Below, piece after piece: positions 7,170-13,959 of a stretch of 15,139 bases of DNA. The stretch is taken from assembly GCA_003647375.1 (NCBI GenBank), contig QMMS01000081.1:1-15139 (forward strand), written 5' to 3'. A program made the position numbers and the translations under genes. This DNA comes from Deltaproteobacteria bacterium (GTDB taxonomy: Bacteria > Desulfobacterota > Desulfobacteria > Desulfobacterales > B30-G6). The first letter of the stretch is position 1; each line of letters opens with the position of its first letter. A model generated the notes under the pieces. It was not told the DNA's origin, ran no database searches, and saw nothing but the letters and a program-made list of their open reading frames with translations.

Positions 7170-8825
7170 TTGAAACCGATTCGTTATCAAGAAGATATGG
7201 TCAATGAATTTTTGGAAGACGGTTACTGGACCCATGAGCTCTTCTATGATTTCTGGGATAAAAACGCCCGGGAAAAAGGAGATCAGGAAGCCCTGGTGGA
7301 CTCCAAATACCGGTTAACCTGGGCGGAGGCCAAAAAGCTGGTGGACGCCATGGCCATTTCGTGGGTTGAAATGGGAATCCCCAAACATTCCCGGGTCATC
7401 ATTCAGTCACCCAACAGTGTGTATGGATTTCTCGCACGAATCGCCTGCGAAAGAGCCGGGCTTATTTCTCTTACAGTCTATCCATACCTTCGTCAGAGGG
7501 AGTTGGAGTACATGCTGGAGAAAACAGAGGCCCAGGCAGTCGTTATTCTGAACATCTACAACAAATTTAATTATCTGGGAATGTACACGGAGCTCCAAAA
7601 ACAGTTTCCCCATCTAAAGCACTTTTTTCTTTTCGATGATGTAGTCCCGGACGGTGCACCCACGGGTACCCATTCGCTGCCTCAGATGACCCAGGCACGG
7701 GCGGAAAAACCGGTGGACGCATCTGTGCTGGAAGAACGCAGACTGGACCCGCTCTGGAATATCGCGCTGTTAACCACCACATCAGGCACCACCGGCATTC
7801 CCAAGCTCGTGGAGTGGCCCACCGCGCCCCGTGTCTGCACCTCCAAAGGTAGATGTGGTATCTGGAACCTGAATAGCGACGATATCACCATGGCGATCGC
7901 CCCCCATGCCGGCGGAGCGGCCGGAACCCTGACCTATTTTGCCGCCCCCATCGCCGGAGCCAAAACTGTGATGTTGGAGGAGTTCTCCGGTGAAGGTGCG
8001 CTGGCGCTCATCGAAAAGGAAAAGGCCACGGCCATCGGCGTGGTTCCCACCCATCTGATACGGATGCTGGAAGCCGACGCCTCCAAATATGACCTGAGTT
8101 CTCTCCGTTTTATCCGTTCGGCAGGTGGGTATTTGTCACCCCAGGTAGCCGAAGAGGCTGAAAGCATTTTTCAGGCAAGCATCACCAGCGATCTGGGGAC
8201 CCAGGATAAAGGGTCGGTGTCCGGATGCAGTGTGGAAGATTCGAAAGATCTTCGCCGAAGAACTGTCGGCCGTATGCTGCCCGGCAACAAGGTGAGGCTC
8301 CTGGACAAAGATACCGGCGAGGAGGTACCCGAAGGTGAACCCGGCGTGCTCTGGTTCCGGGGCCCCCATGCGCCTGCGGGTTATTTTAGAGATGAAGAAC
8401 TCACCGCAACGGTGTTTGATGAAAGCGGCTGGACCACCACCGAGGACATCGTCAAGTTCGACCAGGGCTGTCTGTGGATCCTGGGCCGTGCCAAAGACAT
8501 GATCATCCGGGGGGGCCAGAATATCTACCCTGCAGAGGTCGAGGGTCTGCTCAACGACCATCCGAAAGTCTCTTCCGTGGCGGTTGTGGGATATCCGGAC
8601 CGGGAGATGGGTGAGCGATGCTGTGCCTACGTCATCCCCAAGCCAGGCCAGGATTTTTCCTTCGATGAAATGGTTTCTTTTCTCAAGGGGAAACAGATTG
8701 CCATGTTCAAACTCCCCGAACGGCTCGAAATTGTGTCTGAGTTTCCCCTGGTGGGAGATTCGGGCAAAGTCAACAAAGAGACGCTTAAGAAGGAGATCAA
8801 AACGTTAGTCGAAAAAGAGAGTTAG
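7170..8825 (+). CDS. Aryl adenylate-forming ligase (EntE/DhbE-like), candidate hydroxybenzoate-CoA ligase
   Basis: A 551-residue member of the AMP-forming acyl/aryl-CoA ligase superfamily. The phosphate-binding A3 motif is TTSGTTGIPK, with K212 at its end. The A8 region is GWTTTEDI at 420-427, where most relatives have GW..TGD. The hinge is GRAKDMIIRGGQNIYPAEVE, and the A10 motif GDSGKVNK has the catalytic lysine K533. The A5 region reads DLGTQDKG (341-348) instead of the common YG.TE. The N-terminal half resembles 2,3-dihydroxybenzoate-AMP ligases (EntE/DhbE) more than classical 4-hydroxybenzoate-CoA ligases. In this cluster it most likely turns the carboxylation product (4-hydroxybenzoate or 4-aminobenzoate) into its CoA thioester. 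An AAGAAGGAGG ribosome binding site precedes the ATG. The exact substrate is not determinable. Confidence 0.88.
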   Translation: MKPIRYQEDMVNEFLEDGYWTHELFYDFWDKNAREKGDQEALVDSKYRLTWAEAKKLVDAMAISWVEMGIPKHSRVIIQSPNSVYGFLARIACERAGLISLTVYPYLRQRELEYMLEKTEAQAVVILNIYNKFNYLGMYTELQKQFPHLKHFFLFDDVVPDGAPTGTHSLPQMTQARAEKPVDASVLEERRLDPLWNIALLTTTSGTTGIPKLVEWPTAPRVCTSKGRCGIWNLNSDDITMAIAPHAGGAAGTLTYFAAPIAGAKTVMLEEFSGEGALALIEKEKATAIGVVPTHLIRMLEADASKYDLSSLRFIRSAGGYLSPQVAEEAESIFQASITSDLGTQDKGSVSGCSVEDSKDLRRRTVGRMLPGNKVRLLDKDTGEEVPEGEPGVLWFRGPHAPAGYFRDEELTATVFDESGWTTTEDIVKFDQGCLWILGRAKDMIIRGGQNIYPAEVEGLLNDHPKVSSVAVVGYPDREMGERCCAYVIPKPGQDFSFDEMVSFLKGKQIAMFKLPERLEIVSEFPLVGDSGKVNKETLKKEIKTLVEKES

Positions 8826-8841
8826 GCAGGGTCTGAGGTTT

Positions 8842-8856
8842 GAAGGGTTGGAGGGT
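8842..8856. repeat. 15-base phrase shared with 506-520, inverted
   Basis: GAAGGGTTGGAGGGT here is the exact reverse complement of 506-520. A further loose match exists between the CGATGAGGG phrase near 8919-8927 and the reverse complement of 523-531. Both copies are intergenic. The rest of the 123-base gap before the Tm-1-like gene shows no gene; its end carries the GGAG ribosome binding site at 8937-8940. Confidence 0.5.
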
Positions 8857-8948
8857 AACTGAAGGCTATTAGAGCTGTAAACGGCATCCTAGCTTCCCAG
8901 CGTCATAGCTTTATAGCACGATGAGGGTTCGAAGATGGAGTTAGTGAT

Positions 8949-10160
8949 ATGACGAAGAGAGTTTTAATCATCTCCACCCTGGATACCAAAGGAGTGGAGA
9001 CGTTTTACTTAAAGGAGAAAATCGAAGCACTAGGTTTCCCCGCTATCATCATGGATCTGTCCATGGGCGCTGACGGTGAACACCCGTCTGAAATCACCAA
9101 TGCCCAAGTGGCGACTGCGGGCGGAAGCACCATCGAAGAAATCATGCAGTCCCGTGAACGATCCCGAATCACAAGGATCATGACATCCGGGGCGTCCAAA
9201 TTGGCAAGACAATATCACGATGAGGGCAGAATTGATGGTGTGATTGCACTGGGCGGATCCACCGGCACCCTGATGGCGTCCGATGTGATGCGGTCCCTCC
9301 CTTTTGGGGTTCCAAAAGCAGTCATATCTTCTACAGCAGCACTTCCCGGACTTTCCACTCGGTACATCGGCACTGGGGATATTGTGCTGTTTCATTCGGT
9401 GATCGAAATCTCCGGCCTTTCCGATTTGTTAAAAAACGTGATGGATAGAGCGGCGCACGCCATTACCGGCATGGTTCATGAGACGGTCACTCCCCCGGTT
9501 ACAGGAGAGAAGAAAGCCATCGCCCTGACCATGCTGGGGCCATGTGAAAAATGTGCAAGCGCCGTTAGGGAGGCATTGGAGCAGTCAGGATATCAGGTCA
9601 TCGGGTTTTCGGCAGCTGGAATCGGAGACTGTGCCATGGAAGACATGATTAGCGAGGGATTTTTCCATGGGATCGTCGATCTGGCACCCGGTGGTGTCGG
9701 AGAACATCTGTTTGGATTCATGCGGGATGCCGGACCCCATCGAATGGAATCGGCCGGTAAAATCGGCATCCCACAAATTATCTCCACCTGCAGCGTAAAC
9801 CACATGACACCGGCTAAATCCAAATACCGGCCCGAATACAAACAGCGCCGCAAATATGATATAGATAAATTTCGTACCTGGATACGGTTGTCTCCGGAAG
9901 AACTGCGGGAAGTTGCAAAAGCCTTTGCCGCAAAGCTGAACAAAGCCGGTGGCCCGGTAAAGATATTGATACCGAAGGATGGCTGGTCTTCGGTGGATCA
10001 GCCCGGCAATCCGACCTACGATCCACAAGAAGATCGCCTGTTCGTTGACGCCCTGCGAAAAAACCTGCTCCCACAAATCCAACTCGCTGAAATCGAAGCG
10101 AATATGGAAGACAGGGTTTTTGCTGAAGCAGTTGTTGAAACTGCATTGGAATTATTTTAA
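8949..10160 (+). CDS. Tm-1-like ATP-binding domain protein (UPF0261 family)
   Basis: A 403-residue protein that fits the UPF0261/Tm-1-like family along its whole length. It begins KRVLIISTLDTKGVETFYLK, has the glycine-rich GVIALGGSTGTLMASDVMR and the STRYIGTGDIVLFHS segment in the first domain. The second domain has DLAPGGVGEHLFGF, and the end carries IPKDGWSSVDQPGNPTYDP. The name comes from the tomato Tm-1 virus inhibitor, whose N-terminal domain binds ATP; the bacterial function is unknown. Homologues are often found beside a TIM-barrel PEP-hydrolase-like gene, which is not seen here. Instead the stop codon is one base from the ATG of the LpdD-like gene, implying translational coupling and a shared task in prenyl-FMN or aromatic carboxylation chemistry. 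GGAG at 8937-8940 supports the start. Confidence 0.9.
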   Translation: MTKRVLIISTLDTKGVETFYLKEKIEALGFPAIIMDLSMGADGEHPSEITNAQVATAGGSTIEEIMQSRERSRITRIMTSGASKLARQYHDEGRIDGVIALGGSTGTLMASDVMRSLPFGVPKAVISSTAALPGLSTRYIGTGDIVLFHSVIEISGLSDLLKNVMDRAAHAITGMVHETVTPPVTGEKKAIALTMLGPCEKCASAVREALEQSGYQVIGFSAAGIGDCAMEDMISEGFFHGIVDLAPGGVGEHLFGFMRDAGPHRMESAGKIGIPQIISTCSVNHMTPAKSKYRPEYKQRRKYDIDKFRTWIRLSPEELREVAKAFAAKLNKAGGPVKILIPKDGWSSVDQPGNPTYDPQEDRLFVDALRKNLLPQIQLAEIEANMEDRVFAEAVVETALELF

Positions 10161-10161
10161 A

Positions 10162-10551
10162 ATGCCCGACCAAACGTTTACAGTTCGTACCCATGAAGGT
10201 GAATACGATATCGCTGCCAACATCAGGCTGATTGGCCCGGATGTTTTGGTAGCCATCTGGGGCGGGGAAAAACCGCACATCGGTGCCGTGGCCATGGCAC
10301 AGCCGCGGCCGAGTCTGATGGATCCTGATGTCACCAGCGCCACAGCCTCGGTCTTTACCTATGTGGGTCACAAAGAAGATGATCTGGCCAAAGCCACTGC
10401 AGAGATTCTGGCCGCAACGCTTAACACGAATGTGGTCGTTACCGCAGGCATCCATTGGGATAACTTGCCGAAAGAAGGCATTCAACGGATCATTCATAAC
10501 AGTGAAACCCTGGTTGCTATAATCCTGGAAAAAATAGTATCAATGGAGTAG
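10162..10551 (+). CDS. LpdD-like protein (UbiD-partner subunit or prenyl-FMN chaperone)
   Basis: A 129-residue protein that resembles LpdD, the small third component of gallate decarboxylase systems (LpdB is a UbiX, LpdC a UbiD). Recognisable parts are GPDVLVAIWGGEKPHIGAVA, the SATASVFTYVGHKEDDLA segment, and NVVVTAGIHWDNLPKEGI near the end. Family length is about 120-130 residues, so it is complete. The frame is open further upstream to 9979, but that part lies inside the Tm-1-like gene in another frame. ATG 10162 is one base after that gene's stop and lacks a good ribosome binding site, so translation is probably by re-initiation. LpdD-like proteins are thought to assist prenylated flavin handling for UbiD enzymes. 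A partner role for the upstream UbiD is inferred. Confidence 0.82.
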   Translation: MPDQTFTVRTHEGEYDIAANIRLIGPDVLVAIWGGEKPHIGAVAMAQPRPSLMDPDVTSATASVFTYVGHKEDDLAKATAEILAATLNTNVVVTAGIHWDNLPKEGIQRIIHNSETLVAIILEKIVSME

Positions 10552-10567
10552 ATGCCCGGACCCAAGG

Positions 10568-10600
10568 AACCCGGCCCTGATTTAACCCTGTAAGGGTTAA
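10568..10600. repeat. Dispersed repeat with terminal palindrome, copy 2
   Basis: This copy reads CCCGGCCCTGATTTAACC and ends in TTAACCCT-GTA-AGGGTTAA (10582-10600), an 8-bp stem with a three-base loop. It is the counterpart of the unit at 3694-3741. The hairpin follows the LpdD-like gene by about 30 bases and could also act as an mRNA end structure, though no T-run follows. Confidence 0.5.
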
Positions 10601-10631
10601 TGTTATGCTGATTCAGCGTGTGATAAATTAT

Positions 10632-10826
10632 AAATCCGAATATCGAAATACGAAACAAATCCAAATATCGAATGCTCAAATGATTCAAACATAGGGCCTG
10701 ATCTTGTATCGCCAAGGTCTTTTTATTATCCTTCGAAGTTGGATCATTAGGTATTGCCCTTCGACGTTGCTCAGGGCGGTGAGCCTGTCGAACCGTTTAG
10801 GATTTCGAATTTTGTGCTTCGGATTT
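10632..10826. repeat. MITE-like intergenic element
   Basis: The 358-base gap before ubiX holds no gene. Positions 10632-10640 (AAATCCGAA) and 10818-10826 (TTCGGATTT) are exact inverted ends, and the flanks continue as imperfect inverted TCGAA-type repeats. Inside is a second dyad, TTCGAC (10760-10765) / GTCGAA (10787-10792) enclosing GCTCA (10769-10773) / TGAGC (10780-10784). Such non-coding units with inverted ends suggest a miniature dispersed element. No target duplication was established. Confidence 0.45.
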
Positions 10827-10909
10827 AAGCAATTACCACCATCGGCATAGCCAAACATCTCTGACTTGTCCCATACAGGGTTGTAGTAATAGAAATAAAA
10901 GGAGTTACC

Positions 10910-11515
10910 ATGGCTAAACGAATCGTAATAGGAATATCCGGTGCAAGTGGTGTGACGTACGGTGTCAGATTGCTCAGCTTACTGAAAGAGAGTGATTATG
11001 AAACGCACCTTGTTTTATCCGAGGCCGGCAAACTCAATATCAAGATTGAGACTGCGTACACCCCGGCTGAAGTCGAAGCCATGGCCACTCATGTGTATGA
11101 CCAAAAGAATATGGCCGCTGCGCTGGCATCCGGATCTTTCTTAACCGAAGGCATGGTGGTAGTACCGTGTACGATAAAGACCTTATCCGGAATCGCCAAC
11201 TCATATAACGAGAACCTCCTTGTAAGAGCTGCCGATGTCACATTAAAAGAAAAGCGCAAGCTGGTTTTGGTTGTGAGAGAAACGCCGCTGCACACGGGTC
11301 ATCTGCGGCTCATGACATTAGCTGCGGAAATGGGAGCGCATATTCTACCACCGGTTCCTTCCTTTTATCATCAACCCAAAACCATCGAGGATATTATCGA
11401 TCAGACTATCGGCAAGATATTTGATTACCTCGGTATCGAACACAATCTTTTCCAACGGTGGGGTGAGAAGGAGAGAACTTCGAAGAATTCCGATACATCC
11501 CTAAAAGCGCTTTAG
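10910..11515 (+). CDS. ubiX: Flavin prenyltransferase UbiX
   Basis: A 201-residue protein of the usual UbiX length. It starts with the flavin-binding GISGASGVTYGVRLL (8-22). It carries MVVVPCTIKTLSGIA (82-96), NLLVRAADVTLKEKRKL, VVRETPLH (121-128), E140 and the end segment PSFYHQPKTIEDII, all characteristic. The enzyme adds a dimethylallyl group to reduced FMN, making the prenyl-FMN cofactor of UbiD enzymes. An AAAAGGAG ribosome binding site six bases before the ATG gives the start. It lies 358 bases after the LpdD-like gene, so it may have its own promoter. The last 15 residues (after QRWGE) are unlike the family and may be added sequence at a rearrangement point, because a gene remnant begins directly behind. 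Confidence 0.95.
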   Translation: MAKRIVIGISGASGVTYGVRLLSLLKESDYETHLVLSEAGKLNIKIETAYTPAEVEAMATHVYDQKNMAAALASGSFLTEGMVVVPCTIKTLSGIANSYNENLLVRAADVTLKEKRKLVLVVRETPLHTGHLRLMTLAAEMGAHILPPVPSFYHQPKTIEDIIDQTIGKIFDYLGIEHNLFQRWGEKERTSKNSDTSLKAL

Positions 11516-11517
11516 CC

Positions 11518-11724
11518 CTACTATTTCATGAAAAAGTCGTTTTTGACAATTGGACAGGAGGACGCATTAAGGGAAAGGATGCGCTCAGGAAAGCATGGGC
11601 GCCATGGTTTTCCAACCACGGGGATTTTCGGTTTGTGGAGGAAGAAACCTTCATCGATGAAAAAGAACAAAAGGTTCTTTACCGCTGGTTGCTTGAATGG
11701 CCTTCTTTTTCACCTTCCCTTTGA
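11518..11724 (+). pseudogene. Remnant of an NTF2/SnoaL-like protein gene
   Basis: In the frame starting at 11518, LFHEKVVFDNWTGG is followed by KGKDALRKAWAPWF, a HGDFRFVEEETFID stretch and LYRWLLEWPS. This is recognisable as the middle of an NTF2-like (SnoaL-type) small alpha+beta protein. The expected N-terminal helix is missing, because the frame runs into the ubiX end and has no ATG. The expected C-terminal half after LEWPS is also missing, replaced by FSPSL and a TGA at 11722. The last 46 bases overlap the 3' end of the minus-strand MetV-like gene. It is best read as a truncated gene left by deletion or rearrangement. Reading frames 11528-11845 and 11697-12200 on the same strand are not considered genes. 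Confidence 0.6.
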
Positions 11725-12401
11725 AACCCAGGGCTTCCGGCAATACCGGTTCGTTTACGGGAGCGCGGGCCCGCAGCCCCTCCAGATCGCCAGTCCTTCG
11801 GTTTTTGTACCTCATGAATCAAATGAAGTTTATTCTGTCGGCTAAGTCTTTGATAGATCTGCCCCCATGCACAGGGCACATCCGGGTTGATTTCACAACT
11901 CCGGCCGTTGCTCCCCCCGCAAGGGCCGTTCAACAGACTCTTTGCACAACGGGCAACCGGACAAATGCCACCGGTGTAAGTCAGGAGACAATCGCCGCAT
12001 CCCCGGCACATTTCCTGCCATATGCCCGGTTCAAACGAGGCGCCAAGAAACGTCGTGTTCAACGCCGGAATCACAGGCAAGGGATCAAAAGCATCGGCCA
12101 GAGTCTGAACACCGGCCCCGCAGGCCAGAGAGATAACAGCATCGGTCCCTTCAGGAAGGTCGTGATAGGACTGGATGAGATCCAGTTCGCACTGCCTTAA
12201 AATAACATCGACGGTTATGGGTGACGGTTCGGCCCCGTGGTACACTTTGCGGTTGAGCTCTTGAGCCAGCATTTGTACCTCACGGTCCCCGCCGGAAAGA
12301 CACACAGAAACACAGCTTCCACAGCCGACGATTAAGATTTTTTCATAACCGGATATGGACAGGATGATCTCCTCAATGGGTTTGATATCACCGACAATCA
12401 T
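11679..12401 (-). CDS. MetV-like protein (methylenetetrahydrofolate reductase C-terminal domain family)
   Basis: A 240-residue protein of the MetV type, the small zinc/iron-sulfur partner of MetF in acetogens. The N-terminal motif VGCGSCVSVC has C27, C30 and C34. The second cluster of cysteines is CRGCGDC (132-138), GGICPVARC (147, 152), NGPCGGS (161), C169 and PCAWGQIYQRL (177). MetV with MetF reduces methylene-tetrahydrofolate in the Wood-Ljungdahl pathway, but no MetF is present here. The two preceding ferredoxin genes suggest an electron-transfer complex instead. The start lies nine bases after the upstream stop, with GAGG as ribosome binding site. After PKDWRSGGAAGPRS the sequence looks unnatural. 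A different frame gives a more protein-like tail ending at 11651, so a frameshift or rearrangement at the 3' end is possible. Confidence 0.8.
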   Translation of the reverse strand: MIVGDIKPIEEIILSISGYEKILIVGCGSCVSVCLSGGDREVQMLAQELNRKVYHGAEPSPITVDVILRQCELDLIQSYHDLPEGTDAVISLACGAGVQTLADAFDPLPVIPALNTTFLGASFEPGIWQEMCRGCGDCLLTYTGGICPVARCAKSLLNGPCGGSNGRSCEINPDVPCAWGQIYQRLSRQNKLHLIHEVQKPKDWRSGGAAGPRSRKRTGIAGSPGFQREGEKEGHSSNQR

Positions 12402-12410
12402 GACATAGCC

Positions 12411-12791
12411 TCATTCGTGCCCAATAAAGTGGGCCTTGACTTTGAGGGTGAAAGCCGGCTTGTGGCGTTCACAAACAGGCGCCTCAGGTTTCCCCAGCTT
12501 TTCAGTGAGCGTATCTCCAAAAGCGGTTGTATAAATCGGCTCGCCGCACACACTGCAGTGCTCCAGATCAAGGGAGATAACCTCATCCCAGCGGTTTTGG
12601 AGCATATATTGAAATTCGACGGCATCCTGGGGGCACACACGCCAGCAATTCCCGCAGCGGGCACATCTTGCCATGTTGTGTCGCAGCTTTCTCTTTTTAC
12701 CATCATCCTGAACGTCGATAGCATTGGCGGGACAATTCTGTAAACAGGCCAGGCACCCGTTACAGTTACTGTTGACCTGGAAAAAGTTCAT
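12411..12791 (-). CDS. Ferredoxin with two [4Fe-4S] clusters and a zinc-ribbon-like tail
   Basis: A 126-residue protein. The first cluster is C10-x2-C13-x2-C16-x3-C20 (CNGCLACLQNCP) and the second C43-x2-C46-x2-C49-x3-C53 (CARCGNCWRVCP). Behind them C79-x2-C82 and C107-x2-H110 look like a small metal-binding ribbon. It should carry electrons between redox partners in the cytoplasm. The start codon is one base after the stop of the upstream polyferredoxin gene, with AAGGAGG inside that gene's end, so the two are translationally coupled. It belongs to a minus-strand operon of three genes, divergent from the AOR operon. Partners are not identified. Confidence 0.88.
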   Translation of the reverse strand: MNFFQVNSNCNGCLACLQNCPANAIDVQDDGKKRKLRHNMARCARCGNCWRVCPQDAVEFQYMLQNRWDEVISLDLEHCSVCGEPIYTTAFGDTLTEKLGKPEAPVCERHKPAFTLKVKAHFIGHE

Positions 12792-12792
12792 C

Positions 12793-13383
12793 TCAGTACT
12801 TCCTCCTTAAACCGGCGGATTTGCGGATACAAGCCGCTTGAAGCATGTCGGCATCATCCCATCTCAGTGCACCGGGTTCGCAAAAATGAACACATTGCGG
12901 ATTTCCATTGCATAAATCGCACTTGAAGATCATCTGTCGCATTTCGTCGAAACCAATGGCCGCATAGGGGCAGGCAGCCATACACGTTCCACATGATACA
13001 CATCGATCATAATCGACCATGACCCTTCCCCAATCGTCATTCCAAACCATCGCATCTTTGGGACAAACGGTCATACAAGGCGCTTCCGCACACTGCTGAC
13101 AACAATTCGGTAAAAAGATATCACTTGAGTGCCACTCAATAACACGAATTCGAGATAGGGAAGTGTCGATGTACCCCAGGTGAAAAAGAGAACAGGCAAT
13201 TTCGCAGAGCCCACATCCATTGCACTTTTGTGGATGAATTGTAATGACTTTCGGTGAAACGTAATCATCTTCCGGCCGTGGGGCCAGCACTTCCGTGTCG
13301 CCGTTTTTCAGTCTCTCCACAATAACTTCCGGGAGGATGTCTTTTGTCTCTTGGCCGCGGTTACAAAAACGCGAGTTGATCAT
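12793..13383 (-). CDS. Polyferredoxin with four [4Fe-4S] clusters (DmsB/HycB/AorA-like)
   Basis: A 196-residue protein with four cysteine groups: C54-C57-C60-C64, C94/C95-C98-C103-C107, C128-C131-C134-C138 and C155-C158-C164-C168. This is the layout of electron-transfer subunits of molybdenum/tungsten oxidoreductases such as DmsB, HycB and the AorA subunit of the Aromatoleum aldehyde oxidoreductase. The start at 13383 has AGGTG seven bases upstream on the minus strand. As the first gene of the minus-strand operon it lies directly opposite the AOR-family operon, and it is a plausible electron acceptor for that enzyme. No signal peptide is visible, so it is cytoplasmic. Candidate operator dyads lie in the divergent region. 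Confidence 0.9.
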   Translation of the reverse strand: MINSRFCNRGQETKDILPEVIVERLKNGDTEVLAPRPEDDYVSPKVITIHPQKCNGCGLCEIACSLFHLGYIDTSLSRIRVIEWHSSDIFLPNCCQQCAEAPCMTVCPKDAMVWNDDWGRVMVDYDRCVSCGTCMAACPYAAIGFDEMRQMIFKCDLCNGNPQCVHFCEPGALRWDDADMLQAACIRKSAGLRRKY

Positions 13384-13456
13384 TTTTGATCACCTGTCTC
13401 GTCACAAATGATTATTAGGGCTATTCTCTTCTTGATTTCATACGATTTAATTCATT

Positions 13457-13472
13457 GTTCATTATATTGAAC
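13457..13472. promoter_or_regulatory. Candidate operator dyad in the divergent ferredoxin/AOR region
   Basis: GTTCA-TTATAT-TGAAC is a perfect 5-6-5 inverted repeat in the AT-rich 13384-13652 intergenic region. A second, weaker dyad, ATATA-N10-TATAT, lies at 13526-13545 just upstream of the AOR-side promoter. Either could bind a regulator shared by both operons. No regulator gene is adjacent in the window. Confidence 0.35.
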
Positions 13473-13556
13473 GCAACATGGATCTACTTTATCGACTATG
13501 ATGAATTCTTGTCAACTATAAAATGATATATTACAGGTGTTATATGAATTTTCCCC

Positions 13557-13586
13557 TTGACAGATAGACCCGTTTGCTAATATAAA
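13557..13586 (+). promoter_or_regulatory. Candidate sigma70-type promoter of the zinc-ribbon/AOR operon
   Basis: A perfect TTGACA at 13557-13562 is followed after 18 bases by TATAAA at 13581-13586 (five of six matches). This predicts a start near 13593 and a leader of about 60 bases before ATG 13653. It is the best promoter-like pair seen on this side of the divergent region. Confidence 0.55.
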
Positions 13587-13652
13587 TACGCAATATTAAT
13601 TCACCAGAATGAACAAACTCTTTTGGCGAAACAAACAAATGAGGAGCACGCC

Positions 13653-13958
13653 ATGGCAATCGACTCAAAAAATCTTTCGTCGGCCGAATCGTTACAGAAA
13701 GCACGCACATTCGGTAAAATCCGATGCCACAACCCTAGCTGCATGGAAAGGATGGAGCCGTCTCCAGGCGACGATCACGTCAAATGTGCAACCTGTGGCA
13801 TGGAGTACCGACTCTTCTGGGTGCGTCCGGATCTGCCGCGAATCCGCGGTCCGGTCTGGGATGTCAATCGTAAAATAGCGAAAGAAAAGCTGGCCGAGAA
13901 ATTAAAAAAAGCCAGCCAGGCCTCGAAGAAAAAAATCAAAAAAGAGGGGGTATCCTAA
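13653..13958 (+). CDS. Small zinc-ribbon protein of unknown function, coupled to the AOR gene
   Basis: A 101-residue protein with IRCHNPSCMERMEP and KCATCGMEYRLF: two cysteine pairs (C-x4-C and C-x2-C) about 15 residues apart, as in zinc ribbons. The C-terminal third is rich in lysine and alanine (KLAEKLKKASQASKKKIKK), probably a helix. The start at 13653 is chosen because GAGGAG lies at 13641-13646. The in-frame ATG at 13623 has no ribosome binding site. Its stop codon is one base from the ATG of the AOR-family gene, so translational coupling is likely. It may help assemble or supply the tungsten enzyme, or act as a small regulator. I do not recognise a specific family. Confidence 0.75.
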   Translation: MAIDSKNLSSAESLQKARTFGKIRCHNPSCMERMEPSPGDDHVKCATCGMEYRLFWVRPDLPRIRGPVWDVNRKIAKEKLAEKLKKASQASKKKIKKEGVS

Positions 13959-13959
13959 G

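Noticed and set aside
9979..10161. Upstream extension of the LpdD-like frame to 9979
   Set aside because: This part lies inside the Tm-1-like gene in another frame and is not protein-like; family homology starts at the ATG at 10162.
11528..11845. 105-codon plus-strand frame after ubiX
   Set aside because: The neighbouring frame carries the NTF2-like similarity, and the second half lies opposite the MetV-like gene.
11697..12200. 167-codon plus-strand frame
   Set aside because: It is the opposite strand of the MetV-like gene, which has the conserved cysteine motifs.
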